Source: Lycorma delicatula | Lineage: Eukaryota; Arthropoda; Insecta; Hemiptera; Fulgoridae | Reading direction: 5' to 3' | Assembly (NCBI RefSeq): GCF_047948215.1 | Contig: NC_134462.1 | Location: forward strand, 121,976,937-122,040,936 | DNA: 64,000 nucleotides | Shown here: positions 45,701 through 57,700 of the stretch, in pieces | How the letters are laid out: the number at the start of each line of letters is the position of its first letter | How positions within the stretch are numbered: the first letter of the stretch is position 1 | Notes under the pieces: model-generated | What the model saw: only the letters and a program-made list of their open reading frames with translations | Told to the model about the DNA's origin: nothing | Database searches by the model: none | Made by a program: the position numbers and the translations under genes

Positions 45701-48700
45701 AACTGTTCGAGACCAGCGCCTCTGAGGTCAGTGAGTGGTAAACCCCAGGCGGGGTTTACCCCTCATCCTCATCCTCATCATTGGTCGGATGAATTACTCA
45801 TCCGACCAATGGGGCGTCCAAAAGACACCCAATGAATCTGAGCCATCCACAACCGCGGAGAGCGGCCGTCCCCCCAACGAGAATGAATAACATCAACTCC
45901 GTGGAAGCCGACCACCCTACCTTCCACCGCATACGGCTCCTGGACCAAGAGGAATCGAGGTTCAACTCCTCAAGGAGCCTCATGGCTTCACTGGTGGCCA
46001 CCTGGGGATGATGCAGACTCAACTGCCCCAGGCGCAAGCGTTCAACATGGTGGAATCTGTTCTCAAAGGGTTCTCGCAATTCAGGTGTCGCCATAAGCAG
46101 TGTTTTTAGCTCTCGCCCGAGCAATATATACGCCCTGCACTGCCTACCCACAACCCGGTGTCCAGCATCGCTGCTTTTCACCAAGGTACAGGCGGAGCAC
46201 TTGGCAGGACAATTGGCTCCCCTGTGCCCCGGAAGAGCACAGTGACCACACATCTCCGACTGTGCTCTGCAGCGGAAAGAGGTGTGACCAAAGCCCTGAT
46301 ACTTGTAACAACGAGCGATCTCTTTACGGCTTCCTTCCTCCCCAGCTGCCTGACCAACTTGGTTTCCCGAAGGAAATCCTCGACGTACATATCCAATGTA
46401 AGATTTTGGCCGTGCACGGCTCTGAGAATTTCGGGCTCCTCCACTCTTGTCGCCCTCGGCATATCGTATGCCAATATCTGCGGCCTCCGTTCGGCCAGCA
46501 ATTGAGCCTTCAGCCCGTTCCTTGTCAGAACGTCGGCCTCCAGCAGCTGCTTTGCCTGTCGCTCACTTATGACTTCCAAGATGACACCCTGGTCCCTTTT
46601 TTAGTGACCCGGGAGACTTGGATCTTTTCCCTCCGCGGGTCCAGGACCTTCTTTAGGATTAGCTCCGTCGCTAACGACGAAGCCCCCGAACCAGCAGCGG
46701 TGGACTGATCCACTGGCGCGGCAGCTACTGCGGCGAAGGAGACAGGCTTTTTAACATTCTCCTCCACTAGTTTTATAGACTTGTGGAGTTCACCCAGAGC
46801 TTCACCCGTCAATGGCTTGAAGCCCCTGACTCCCTTCACAATCTGGTCCACCTCGCCGGACAGTCGTGAAACGACCGAGTTATGCTGAAGACATTTTCAC
46901 ACAAGAATGAGCGTTAACAGTTTAAGGTGAGAATTGGAGAGTTTATACGATAAACACGTTACCAATCTGTAATGTAAAAAAAGAAAATCTGGTACAAACT
47001 CATTTTTAAACAATAAGCAGCAATGTTTAACAACAATATCTTCGAGGTTAACGATTCTTTAATGCGTATAAATTACGTGTTGAAGATCTTCGCATGTGTT
47101 ATTCATATTCAATATAAATCTTTCGAAAATGTTCAACGCTGCGTTCGATCGGCGATCAATCGCTTTTTAATATTATTCAGACAAGACAGTTACAAGACAT
47201 TTACAGTGAATATGTAAACGTTGACATGCTGTTTGATGCTTTTAAACCATTATGCAAGTATGTTTAGAACGAAAACCGTTACTGTCTTTTAGTTATCGAT
47301 AAAGATTCCGATAAAAATAAGATCTAGTTGAAATTACAAAAAGTTTTATTTTTTCCCCGATGACTTTTTTAAAAACGTTTTGTTAAATAGGGACTCATTT
47401 TTTGCTTATTTGGTCCGGGTACTTAAAACTAACATGAAAACGCATCTAATATAAATAAGGTGAACGATTGTAACGATCATATTTTACATGTAAAAGATAA
47501 CGTGCAACTTGTAATACAATTTTCACTGTACATGTTACGTAGCTGGTGTAGCCGAACGGATTAACAGCCGCATCCCGCAATCAACTGAATCGAAAGCCAG
47601 GAAATGTTTTTTTCGTTCTTTATTCTTTGCGAAATGCAGATGTGATAACTTCTTAATGTAAACATACGTATCGGGAATAATTTCAGTCGTTTCGTCTTTA
47701 TTATCGCCTTTAATCTCGTAAAAAGCCGACGATGAAATTCCAGCGTCGGCATTATTATTCTAAAAATTCAATTAATTCTTTTGATTCTATTCTTTATTAC
47801 GATACCGTGCTTTAAATTGTTTCCCACCGTTCTGACATGATTTTGTAGCGTTAAAAAAATACCGTATTTGTATCAATAATTAGCTTAAAATCGGTGAAAA
47901 TACCGTACGAATAGTTATCTTATTCGTTCGTAACGTACATCGATTAATACGCTACTGCGCAAGCGTAGAAAAACTAATTTGCATTAAACAGAGATGAAGA
48001 TTAACGCTATTGTAACGTCTATCTAAACCGATAAATAAATAAAAAACAACTAGCATTATTGACTGCCGCTATAGGGAATCCCCTGATGTCATAGACGGTC
48101 TATAGTATGTCGATACTATAAAATACATTTATAATAAACCGTAAATTGCGATACAGAAGCTGCTTGATCGATAAATTTACTGTATTTTGCGGCTTTATAT
48201 GAAATTGTTTTTGTCTCGCAAATACGAAGGAACATATACTATAAAGAATCAGATGTTTGCACCGGTTTTCGCTGAAAGTAACGATGACCGATCGATGCAG
48301 AACCATCGTAGTTTTTCTTAAATTTACAAGATGAAGGAGTAGATTTATTGAAAAATTGATAGTGAAAAGCGGGTTGGAGGCGAATTGACATATTCTAATT
48401 TCGCTCGCGCTAGTATCTCGATAACGGTGGCCACTAGACCCGTGGGACTAGAACCTATCGTTCCGGGTGATCTCAAATTAACTTACGGTATATGCTTTTC
48501 AAAATCGCGTTAAAAGTGGCCTAGGACGCACCGTTTTCGAGGTACGCTCTTTTTTTTATTTAATGAAAAATATGTCTGAGAAATCCCTTTTCTTATGTAA
48601 AATATAAATAAAGTAACATCAGCTGTCAATAATTAGTTATCGCAACTATAAAAAATTAAAAATCCACGATACCCGCTTTCGTTGAAGGTAATGATGCCCG

Positions 48701-51700
48701 ACTGATGCAGAACATCGTTATAAATTTACAGCGTTAACCGAGTAGCTGTGAATTACAAAAACCAAATGATTTTCATGTTTGAACCGTAAATAACGATCAT
48801 TATATACATTAAGTAACGGCAAAATGATATAACACTCTTATTGCTGAAAGGAATGACGACCTACATTATCGTTATCGTCGATTTAAAATTAATCGTGGTG
48901 TTTGCAGTTATATGTTTTACTATGAATTTTTCAGTAAATCGACTGTTTCAACGCGTAAATTTAACGTGAACATACATTCGTGTTTGAAAGTAGCCGTTCT
49001 TTAATGTATTCGAATAAGCCCGCGAAAAGAGACCCTGGTTCAAGCGCCATTTGGTCGTTTGTTGTAATTTTGGAGGCATCTCAACCCGTATTTTACTATG
49101 TATTTTGAAGTAAATCCACTCTTTCGGCGTGAAAATTTAAATGGAAACACATGTTCATCCTGGAAAATGGATGGCTGGGGTTCAACCGCCAAATCTTTGT
49201 CAGGGGTAAAGGTCAACATGGCGTTCGAACCTCAGGTTTCCGGACTACTACGGATGAAATTAATTTCATCACAAAGAATTTGTCGTTTAAAAATCTACCG
49301 CATATTTCTCACGATAGGCAACAGAAAGAATAAACATAATTTAAAAAAATTTTCCACTTTCATTCTCATTAAAAATGTGCACTATTATAACTTAATTTTC
49401 AACTAATTTATCGACACCAGCTAATCGACAACTAGTATATTACATTACTGAAGTGGCAATTTTGATTTCCCATTTCAGGACAAACCTAAAAGTACAATTT
49501 TATTTATCGTTAAAAATATTATTTACATCAACAAAAAAAAAGAAAAGATTTTATTGCTTAAACGAAATCCTTACGGTAAGACTCCCAATTCGGTCTCAAA
49601 TCTCATTATAAACATTTAAAATCATATTTTACAGATAAAAGAGTTCACATGTGCACTCAACATTATTGCGTTAAAATTGTTCATTTTTAAATTAATAACT
49701 TTTAATAACATATTTTTTTTATTTTTTATTCTAATACTATTTCTGTTTGTTGAAAAATCTATGTAGATAAAAAGGATTCTACCACCTACTTCCACTGCCA
49801 CAGTTCAATCACCGCTTAGTAAAAATAGGTCGTTTTCATTCAATCGACTAATCGCACAAACATATAAAAATTTCTTATTTATGACAAAAGAAATACAGTA
49901 AGTATATTTTTAAATAAATTAATAGCGTACTAAAAAAAATAATAGAATAACAATAACAAAAATTAATAGCGTATTAAATCAGTAGTATTTTTAAAATTAT
50001 ATTATTCAACATCACGAATATACCAATTTATGACTAAGAAGGCCTGGCTTCACCCAATAGGACTATGGTTTCTGTGTGGAAAAGAATGTAACCGGTGCTG
50101 AGTTCCAACTCTGTCTACAATCCCACAAGAAACCTGCATCGACTCTTCAGAACCTGGCTTCCTTATCAGACTTGCATCAGTACCGATGCTGAGGAGAAGG
50201 AATAAAAAATAAGGAGGAGAAACACTGAGAATAGTGAGAAAGAATGATCTACCTACCGGAATAAGCAAATAAGGGTATTTTTACCACCTGAGCAGGTCCC
50301 AGTTAACAGTTTATTGAATCGCAGATGGCATAATCACTGTTTAAACACAAATTACTTACAAGCTGCGCCAAAAATTCATTTGTCTGGCAGGCAATCAAGC
50401 AAATAACTAATCATGGGGACTTTTCTTAACTACTGCCTCAAACCTAAAACAAAAGGCAGCACGTTCAAGATTTATAATAACAATAATTAATCTTGCCTGC
50501 GACATAAAAAATATTTCAAGCAATCGCACGTAAAGACAAAAATGAAATTCTAAAAAAAGTAAAGAAACTCTACTTGATTATAAAAGAATCATCATTCAAA
50601 CAATTTAACTGACATCGGTCCCAACACAAAGTTGTAAATTAAAAAAATAAAAATACGGTCTGAAGTTGTTTCAAACAAAATCTATATGTTCATCGCATGA
50701 AAAATTTTATTCAAAACAGTGTTTAAAATATATAACTATAATATATATACAAATATATAACTATAATATTGGGTATACTATCCATCCGATTAGTAATGCC
50801 ATAACAATATATTAAAACACATACAGTATGTAATAAAAGAGATACAAGTAGAAATGTAAAGGCTTTCTACCTGAATCAAACAATTCTGTATAAAAAAATT
50901 AAGTAAAATTCATACATGTATCGATCAAAACAAATTTAAGGAAATGTTAATAATCTGTTTAAATTTTTAACAAGTTCAGATATCATTCGTACATCACCAA
51001 CTCTACATACTAGTTTTTGTTTGCGCTACATACTTGTTATCTTTCATAACATCTCATGCTCATAACTTGATAAAATCAGCCGGCAACAGTATATAATTAG
51101 GTTATATTATTTAGTTACTCTTTTTTTTAACCTCCGGGCCCACAGTTAGGTATTTACTTCAGCGTATAAGATGGATGATAATTTTTGTAGCAGTGAAAAT
51201 TCCACGCCTGATCGGGATTCAAACCTGGGACCTCCAGATGAAAGGCTAGGACGCTACCGCTTGTGCTACGGAGGCCAGCTTATTTAGTTACTCCGACTAA
51301 ACAAAACCTAACTAATGCACGCGATGCAAAAACGAGAGAAATCCACAAATTTGATCACAAAACATCATTTTGCAACTTATTGTAAAACCAACGATCAACA
51401 AAATTTATAAAATATATAATAATTTATAATATTAAAAAGATCTTTAACAATACATTTCCTATATCGATAAAGACCATCTTTCAATCAGTATACACGAAAC
51501 CTAATACCAAATGCAGCTTTCTGGACAAAAAAGAAAAAATTGCATTACAAATCTAAGAATTCTTGGAACAGTATGATGAAACAAAATACAATTTAAAAAT
51601 AATTATTTTTAGATTTAATAATTTTTAATGTTACCGTGTTTCATCTTAATTAAATTTCATAATTTGAAATTTCATAATCCATAGACTTGTTTAACTCAAA

Positions 51701-54700
51701 TTTTACGGTACAATTTAAGGAACAAAGTAATGTACATAGTAATGTGTTATAATGAACAAGTAATGTACATAATGAACAAATATCGCCTGGAAAAAGTTAC
51801 TAAGGAAGATAATTTAATTACATCTAAAACAGAAATATTCTATTCGCTTGAAAATGAAGCAAATAACTTAAAAAATGTTTAAATACTACGGTAAAGAGTT
51901 TTTAAAGGAATTAACTAAAATTAAACCGGTAATTTGCTTAAACTTTAATTAAAAAATAAAAAAGCAACTAAAGACATTTACAAAAAAAAAATTATTACTA
52001 TTTTGATTGTTAAATAACAATCGATAAGTAAGTAATGAGGAAATAGTATATTTAAAAATAATAATTTAATGAATTGTTTTTTTTTTAAATTTAATAATAC
52101 AGTAATAATAATAAACAATAATAACAAATAAACATTCTTGGTAACCTAAAATTACACATTACAACACAGTAATAAAACCAGAACCCCTGTATAGAGCAGA
52201 AACATTAATGATTAATAGCAAAATGGATAATCTAGAAAAAGAAGGAGAGAAAAATCATTACAAAAATATTAGGTCTGAAATAAAAGGACCTTCAGACAAT
52301 GAGAAAAAAGAACTGGCTTCTACAATCATCTCTTCACAAATTCAAATCAAATCTTTAAATTCCTCAATTCTAGAAAAATTAAACAGCAAATGGTTCAAAT
52401 TGGTTCAAGAAGACCTAGCAGAACTAAACATAACAGACGAAACTATTAAAAACGAAAACAAACCGAGGAAATATAAAAAAATGAAAACTTAGATTCCAGG
52501 AGAAATCAAAGTCAAAACGCGGACAACACTCCAAAAGAGAAGAACAAAGGAAAACCTTGTCCAAAAGAATGAAAGCTTTCTGGCAAAAAAGAAAAGATGC
52601 CAGTACATAAAAGAAGTAACTGATTTTACATACACCTGAGGTAGACGATTCAGAAAAAAGAGAAAAAACAACAGTTACAGAACACAAAATTATTTCGTTT
52701 TTACACCAGTGTACAAGGAATAAAAAAAATAAAAATTGCTAACTATTTTTTTGTTATTGAAAAAAATAAAAAAAATTAAAGAGGGGGAATAACAAATCAG
52801 AAAAGTTAGTTTACAGACAAAAACTTAAATAATAAACAGGAATTGTGAAACTCCGGGTTCAAGTCCCGGTCAGACGTAACATTTTCACATACTACAAAAA
52901 GCAACTATTAGAGGGCACCTGTCAGAAGATAATTAACATAGAGGAGTTGTTTGCTGTTCCTAGGGTAGATTATTTAATAGCCCGTGATTATCAGCCGACT
53001 AGATTTCGGTAATATTTTATTTTAATAAAAACACATTTCCAGTTAACCACTTAACATAGTTTTTTGTACGTATTTAATTTAGATAATGAAAAATCAGAGC
53101 CAAGTAAATCCTGAAATTTATTTTTTTATTCTGAGTTCACGTAAACTCTGAAACGCGATACATTACACGACTTAATTTTATTTTCAAACGAAACGATTCT
53201 TAAAGTAAACCTTATCGAAAAATATTCATCAAAATAAGCTCTAATTTTAATTACAGTCCAGTAATATTTATATTAAAAATGTTTCATCGTTATTAATTTT
53301 ATAATAGCATCTAAAACCTTTATTTATAAGTTAAATTGTTTGTTATTTTTAAGGCTTCTGTTATTCATACTTATAATACCAGTGATAAGCTGCTTTGTAA
53401 GAAATATAGCGTGGGGAGGAGATCCAACAGGCCTAATCTTATCGATTGTAAATCACGATACACTTAACTGCTCAACCGAACCGTTAAGAGGGTGTAATTA
53501 TGAACAATCAATGAGTTGCCGCTATCTTCAACATTTGTACAATTCATCAAATTTCATTCAGGTATGATTTTTACTGCTTATCTACCTTTAACGTATCTTT
53601 ATCGTGAAGAAATAGTAGGGCTAGGCTTAACGCGACAGGTACTGTAACACCTGTGGTTCGAACTAATTATGCGCTCTCAAACAGAAAACAGAGAACATGT
53701 TCAAGCCGATAGGCAGTCACCATCTTATTAACATACACCACCAAGTACAACACTAGCTACTGCCTCCTGCCGTCACCGATTCGGTTCAGGATCACAAGGT
53801 ACTTATCTAACGAACAAATAAAAGTCTAATGAAACCGTACGGGATGAGGGAAAGGATAATCAACCCGAAGAGGAACTGAAAATCTCTCGGACCGGTTTAT
53901 ATATTTTCTTATTAACATACAGCTATTTAACTTAAAGAATTCGATAAAATAATTAAATTTTTAGAAATATGTAACCGAAAGATTTTTTTAATGTTTTCAG
54001 CTCTTTCATCAGTAGTTTTATAATGAGGATTACCATAATAGGACCCGTTTTGAAATTATTGAAACCCGTTTAGTATGCGGATGAAAAATATATTTGACTT
54101 TTCTTAACGCCACAAAAATGCCGCATTAGATTAATTTTTAAGAAAATATTTAATTTAAGAACATATTTAATCTCACAAAAGGTGTATTAAAACGAACACG
54201 TAAAAAAACTCACAAGAGGTAGCACAGCGTACAAAACTAAAACGAACGCTAAAAGATTGTAAAAGGACATCGATAAAATAATGTGACAATTGAAAACTGG
54301 TTTTAAAATACACACGTTAAAACATTTAATTAAAAAATGGAATAATAATAATTACATTTAGCATATCGACATAATACGCTTTTGGGTTTATTAAAACGAG
54401 TAAAATCGGCTTGATTTGGTTAATAATTGAAAAAGAAATCCTATTTCTAGGCAAGTGATTTTAAAACGTTAATTATGCCATGTCTGATGGTTATACAGGA
54501 TTTTTATACGCGTAATTGAATGTACATCTGCTTTCATTAATAGAATATTTGTCGGTATCTCGATACAGTTTTGTTTATGTACGGTAAAATCCTCTGTAAT
54601 ATTTCCAACACGGAAAGTTTTTGAGATTACACTGGTCAACGTAAAATTTGGAACTGAAAAAGAGTAGATGTTCTATATAGCATTTTATATGATAACAACC

Positions 54701-57700
54701 CATCACGTAACATTGTTAAGCTACAACCCCTTAGTAATAAGTAATTAATTCAACGCGATGAAATTTTCTTCAGTACGAGTTCAGCTCTTCGTACGATCTG
54801 CTGTGTTCTTCAGGTAGCGGTTTTATCATACAAACATTATAAACTACAGTAATTAGCCCTCATCAAGAGCTTTTCAAGGAAATATAAGCGGTATTTATTT
54901 TCATCGATTCCAGAGTTGTAGCCAAATAAAATTTAAATTAAAGAATTTGTATCTCAGGGGAAGGCACATCGGTTTGAATCAGACTTCATCTCCATTTTTT
55001 TAACTTTTTTTTTTAATTTAAATATATTGATTTATTAATAATTATTAATCTCTCATTGTAAAACTTTTTTACGATAAATAATAATTATAAATAAAGAATA
55101 AGAAAATGAAAAATATCACAAGTTATTAATAAAATAAAATTTTATCTACTTTTCATTTTAAAAAAATGCGTGTGTAATTCATAACAGGCATAAAGGAAGT
55201 CATGTGGTATACAGATTTTTTTCGTAATTTTTTTATAGATTTTCCGTAATATTTCAGTTTACTTTCGTTCATTAAAACATTTTGAATTTTACAATAAATA
55301 AAAATCGGGCTTGTAAAAATTCTTCAAATATTTTTTGTTACGTTTTTGGAGAATTCATCACAAAGAGTCGAACAAAACCCGGTATCAAATCTGCTGAAAA
55401 CCGGTTACAAACATTATTTTGACCGTCCCTTGGGAGACCAAGATAAATCCTGGGTTCTATATGTAGCACGCATCAAGCGTTTTTTTTTGTCTTCAGTCGT
55501 TTGATTGGTTTGATGCAGCTCTCCAAGATTCCCTATCTAGTGCTAGTCGTTTCATTTCGGTATACCCTCTACATCCTACATTCCTAACAATTTGTTTTAC
55601 ATATTCCAAACCTGGCCTGCCTACACAATTTTTCCCTTCTACCTGTCCTTCCAATATTAAAGCGACTATTCCAGGATGCCTTAGTATGTGGCCTATAAGT
55701 CTGTCTCTTCTTTTAACTATATTTTTCCAAATGCTTCTTTCTTCATCTATTTGCCGCAATACCTCTTCATTTGTCAGAGGTAGCACGCATCAAGCGTTAT
55801 GTTAAATTAACACGGCGGTTAAAAGGAAAAAAACAGCATTTGCCTTTTCGCGAACCTACGATTCGGCAAGGGCCTACTATCATGATGCCTGCTATTTTAG
55901 AACAAGTATTAACGGGTTCAATTCAAACAATAAAAGCAGTATCGCATAAAAAAATTTTTGTTCGGCTATGAGACCGGTACTTGACGGTGTTGATTTACCG
56001 ATTCCAATCGCTCCAACTTCTTGGAAGGAAATCTCTGAGTCTGTAAAAGACTCGACCGATGATTCCTCAACTTCAATAGATATAACTTACATTCCAGAAG
56101 AGTCAAATACTGAACCTAACCTCATCGCACAAGCAGAACTGAGCGACCTAATTCGTAACTTGTACTTGTCGAAACGACACGCAACAAAACTCCTAGGTTC
56201 TTGTCTTAAAGAATGAAATTTGTTAAACAAGGATATTAAAATTTCAATATATAAAGAGCAAAACGAAAATTTACCGAAATACTTAAGAAGAGATGGTTTA
56301 ATTTGTTTCTGCCACGATGTTCAGCGGCTAATGTCAGAACCGGACATTATGTTATTCAAGATCGGCATCTGTTTAGTCTCATCAAAAAGAAGCTTAAAGG
56401 CGGTATTTATCAGCAGCACACGCTTTAGGAATGAAAGTATATGTCAAAAATTTTAAACGCTATTAGTATGATGAACACTCATGATGAATCATCGCTGACC
56501 TGAAAGCGATAGGGCTTTTTCTCGGTCTCTGTGTAAAGGAGTACCTTTACAAAATATGTGTTTCCTGTGTTTGCGGGATACTCGGGTTAAAGACAAAAAC
56601 TACACTATGAAAGGCGGCCATAAAGAAATCAGTTTAACCGAAGAAAGGAAAATATTGTCAACGGCCCCCTTGTCGAAGCAGATCGTATTATTTTACCACC
56701 TCTACACGTAAAACTAAGTCTGATGAAGAATTTTGTAAACGCATTAGATAACGATGGAGATGGCGTTAAATATTTAGTTGAGGTTGTTTCACGATTAAAT
56801 GAAGCCAAATTAAAAGAGGGAATATTCATCTGGCCACAAATAAGAAAATTAATTCGTGAAAATATACTTGACAGCAAACTGAATCAAAGAACTAGCAGCA
56901 TGGAAGTCATTCAAAGATGTCGTTTGGAAACAAAAAACTGAACACCATGATCGGCTTATAAATTCACTCTCGGTGAACTACAAAGATTTAGGCTGCAGAT
57001 TATTGAAAATTCATTTTTTACATTCTCATTTGGACTTTTTCCCTCGGATGACATCAGCGATGAACAAGGAGAAGTTTCCACCAATATATTTAAGAATTTC
57101 TATTATTTAAAAAGTTTCTCAATATTTTTAAGGGTCGTAACTAAAAATCTGAGGATGAAAAAGAAAAACTGATTTTATTTTAAGATTCAGAATAAAAAAT
57201 ACATCCTAATTCACCAACTTTTATCTCACTTCTCAATTTTTTTTTTTTTTTTTTTTACCTGTGTTATTGGCTAATTAACAGCTTTGCATATATTTTCTGC
57301 CGCATGTAGTTTTCATTAATTTATGTAAGTTTTACATCACATTGCGTATGGATGTGAGTTAGCAGTTCTGGGGTTTTTTTAGAAATTTTGCGCAAAATAG
57401 TAAAAATCTAAGGCCTCAAGAAGTTAAACAATAAGAAATTTATAATAATAAATAAGAAATTTGATAAAAACATTACACAAACTTTGAGAACACAGACTGA
57501 TTATTCTAACTGAACACATAAAAAAATTACCTAAAAAAATATTCTTTTGGATTGGATTTGGTAGTAACAATAAGTTTTCTACCCGCTACAAAATAATTGG
57601 CTTTTATAATACCACTTAAATCACTGATAAAGGAATTTGATAAAAGTTCAGAAAGGAATTTCTGGATACACTTCAAATTTAAATAGCAACTTATCTTAAT

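Larger units (their letters stand above)
42839..46890 (-). mobile_element. R1-type LINE, family A copy 2: nearly full length, defective
   Basis: Reading the minus strand from 46890: ORF1 with CCHC knuckles (to 45798), the end of an AP-type endonuclease (45790-45500), a basic linker (45502-44927), reverse transcriptase (44990-43800), a thumb and C-terminal finger (43790-43176), and a 3' UTR (43175-42839). Layout and motifs fit the R1/Jockey group. Much of the endonuclease N-terminus is absent, and stops and frameshifts occur throughout. It sits in the intron between exons 6 and 7 of ABCH gene 2, opposite to the gene, and is GC-rich compared with its surroundings. Confidence 0.88.

Noticed and set aside
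46100..46708. The 202-codon plus-strand ORF, longest in the window.
   Set aside because: It is antisense to LINE A ORF1, whose minus-strand frames carry CCHC knuckles.
41583..46872. The 9-mer tcgtgaaac occurs at 41583-41591 and 46864-46872 and could be a target duplication of the whole LINE A/B block.
   Set aside because: The ORF1 frame appears to continue beyond 46872 to about 46885, and LINE B's end falls at about 41608, leaving unexplained bases on the inside; chance is more likely.
51121..51279. A functional tRNA gene, suggested by A and B boxes.
   Set aside because: No full cloverleaf; the short tRNA-like head is fused to a SINE body with a target duplication.
52208..52492. A 94-codon Lys/Glu-rich ORF between exons 7 and 8 of gene 2 as a possible linker exon.
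   Set aside because: Its sequence and the frames on both sides match the tail of an RTE-type retroelement, and the phase requirement is already met by 49767-49897.
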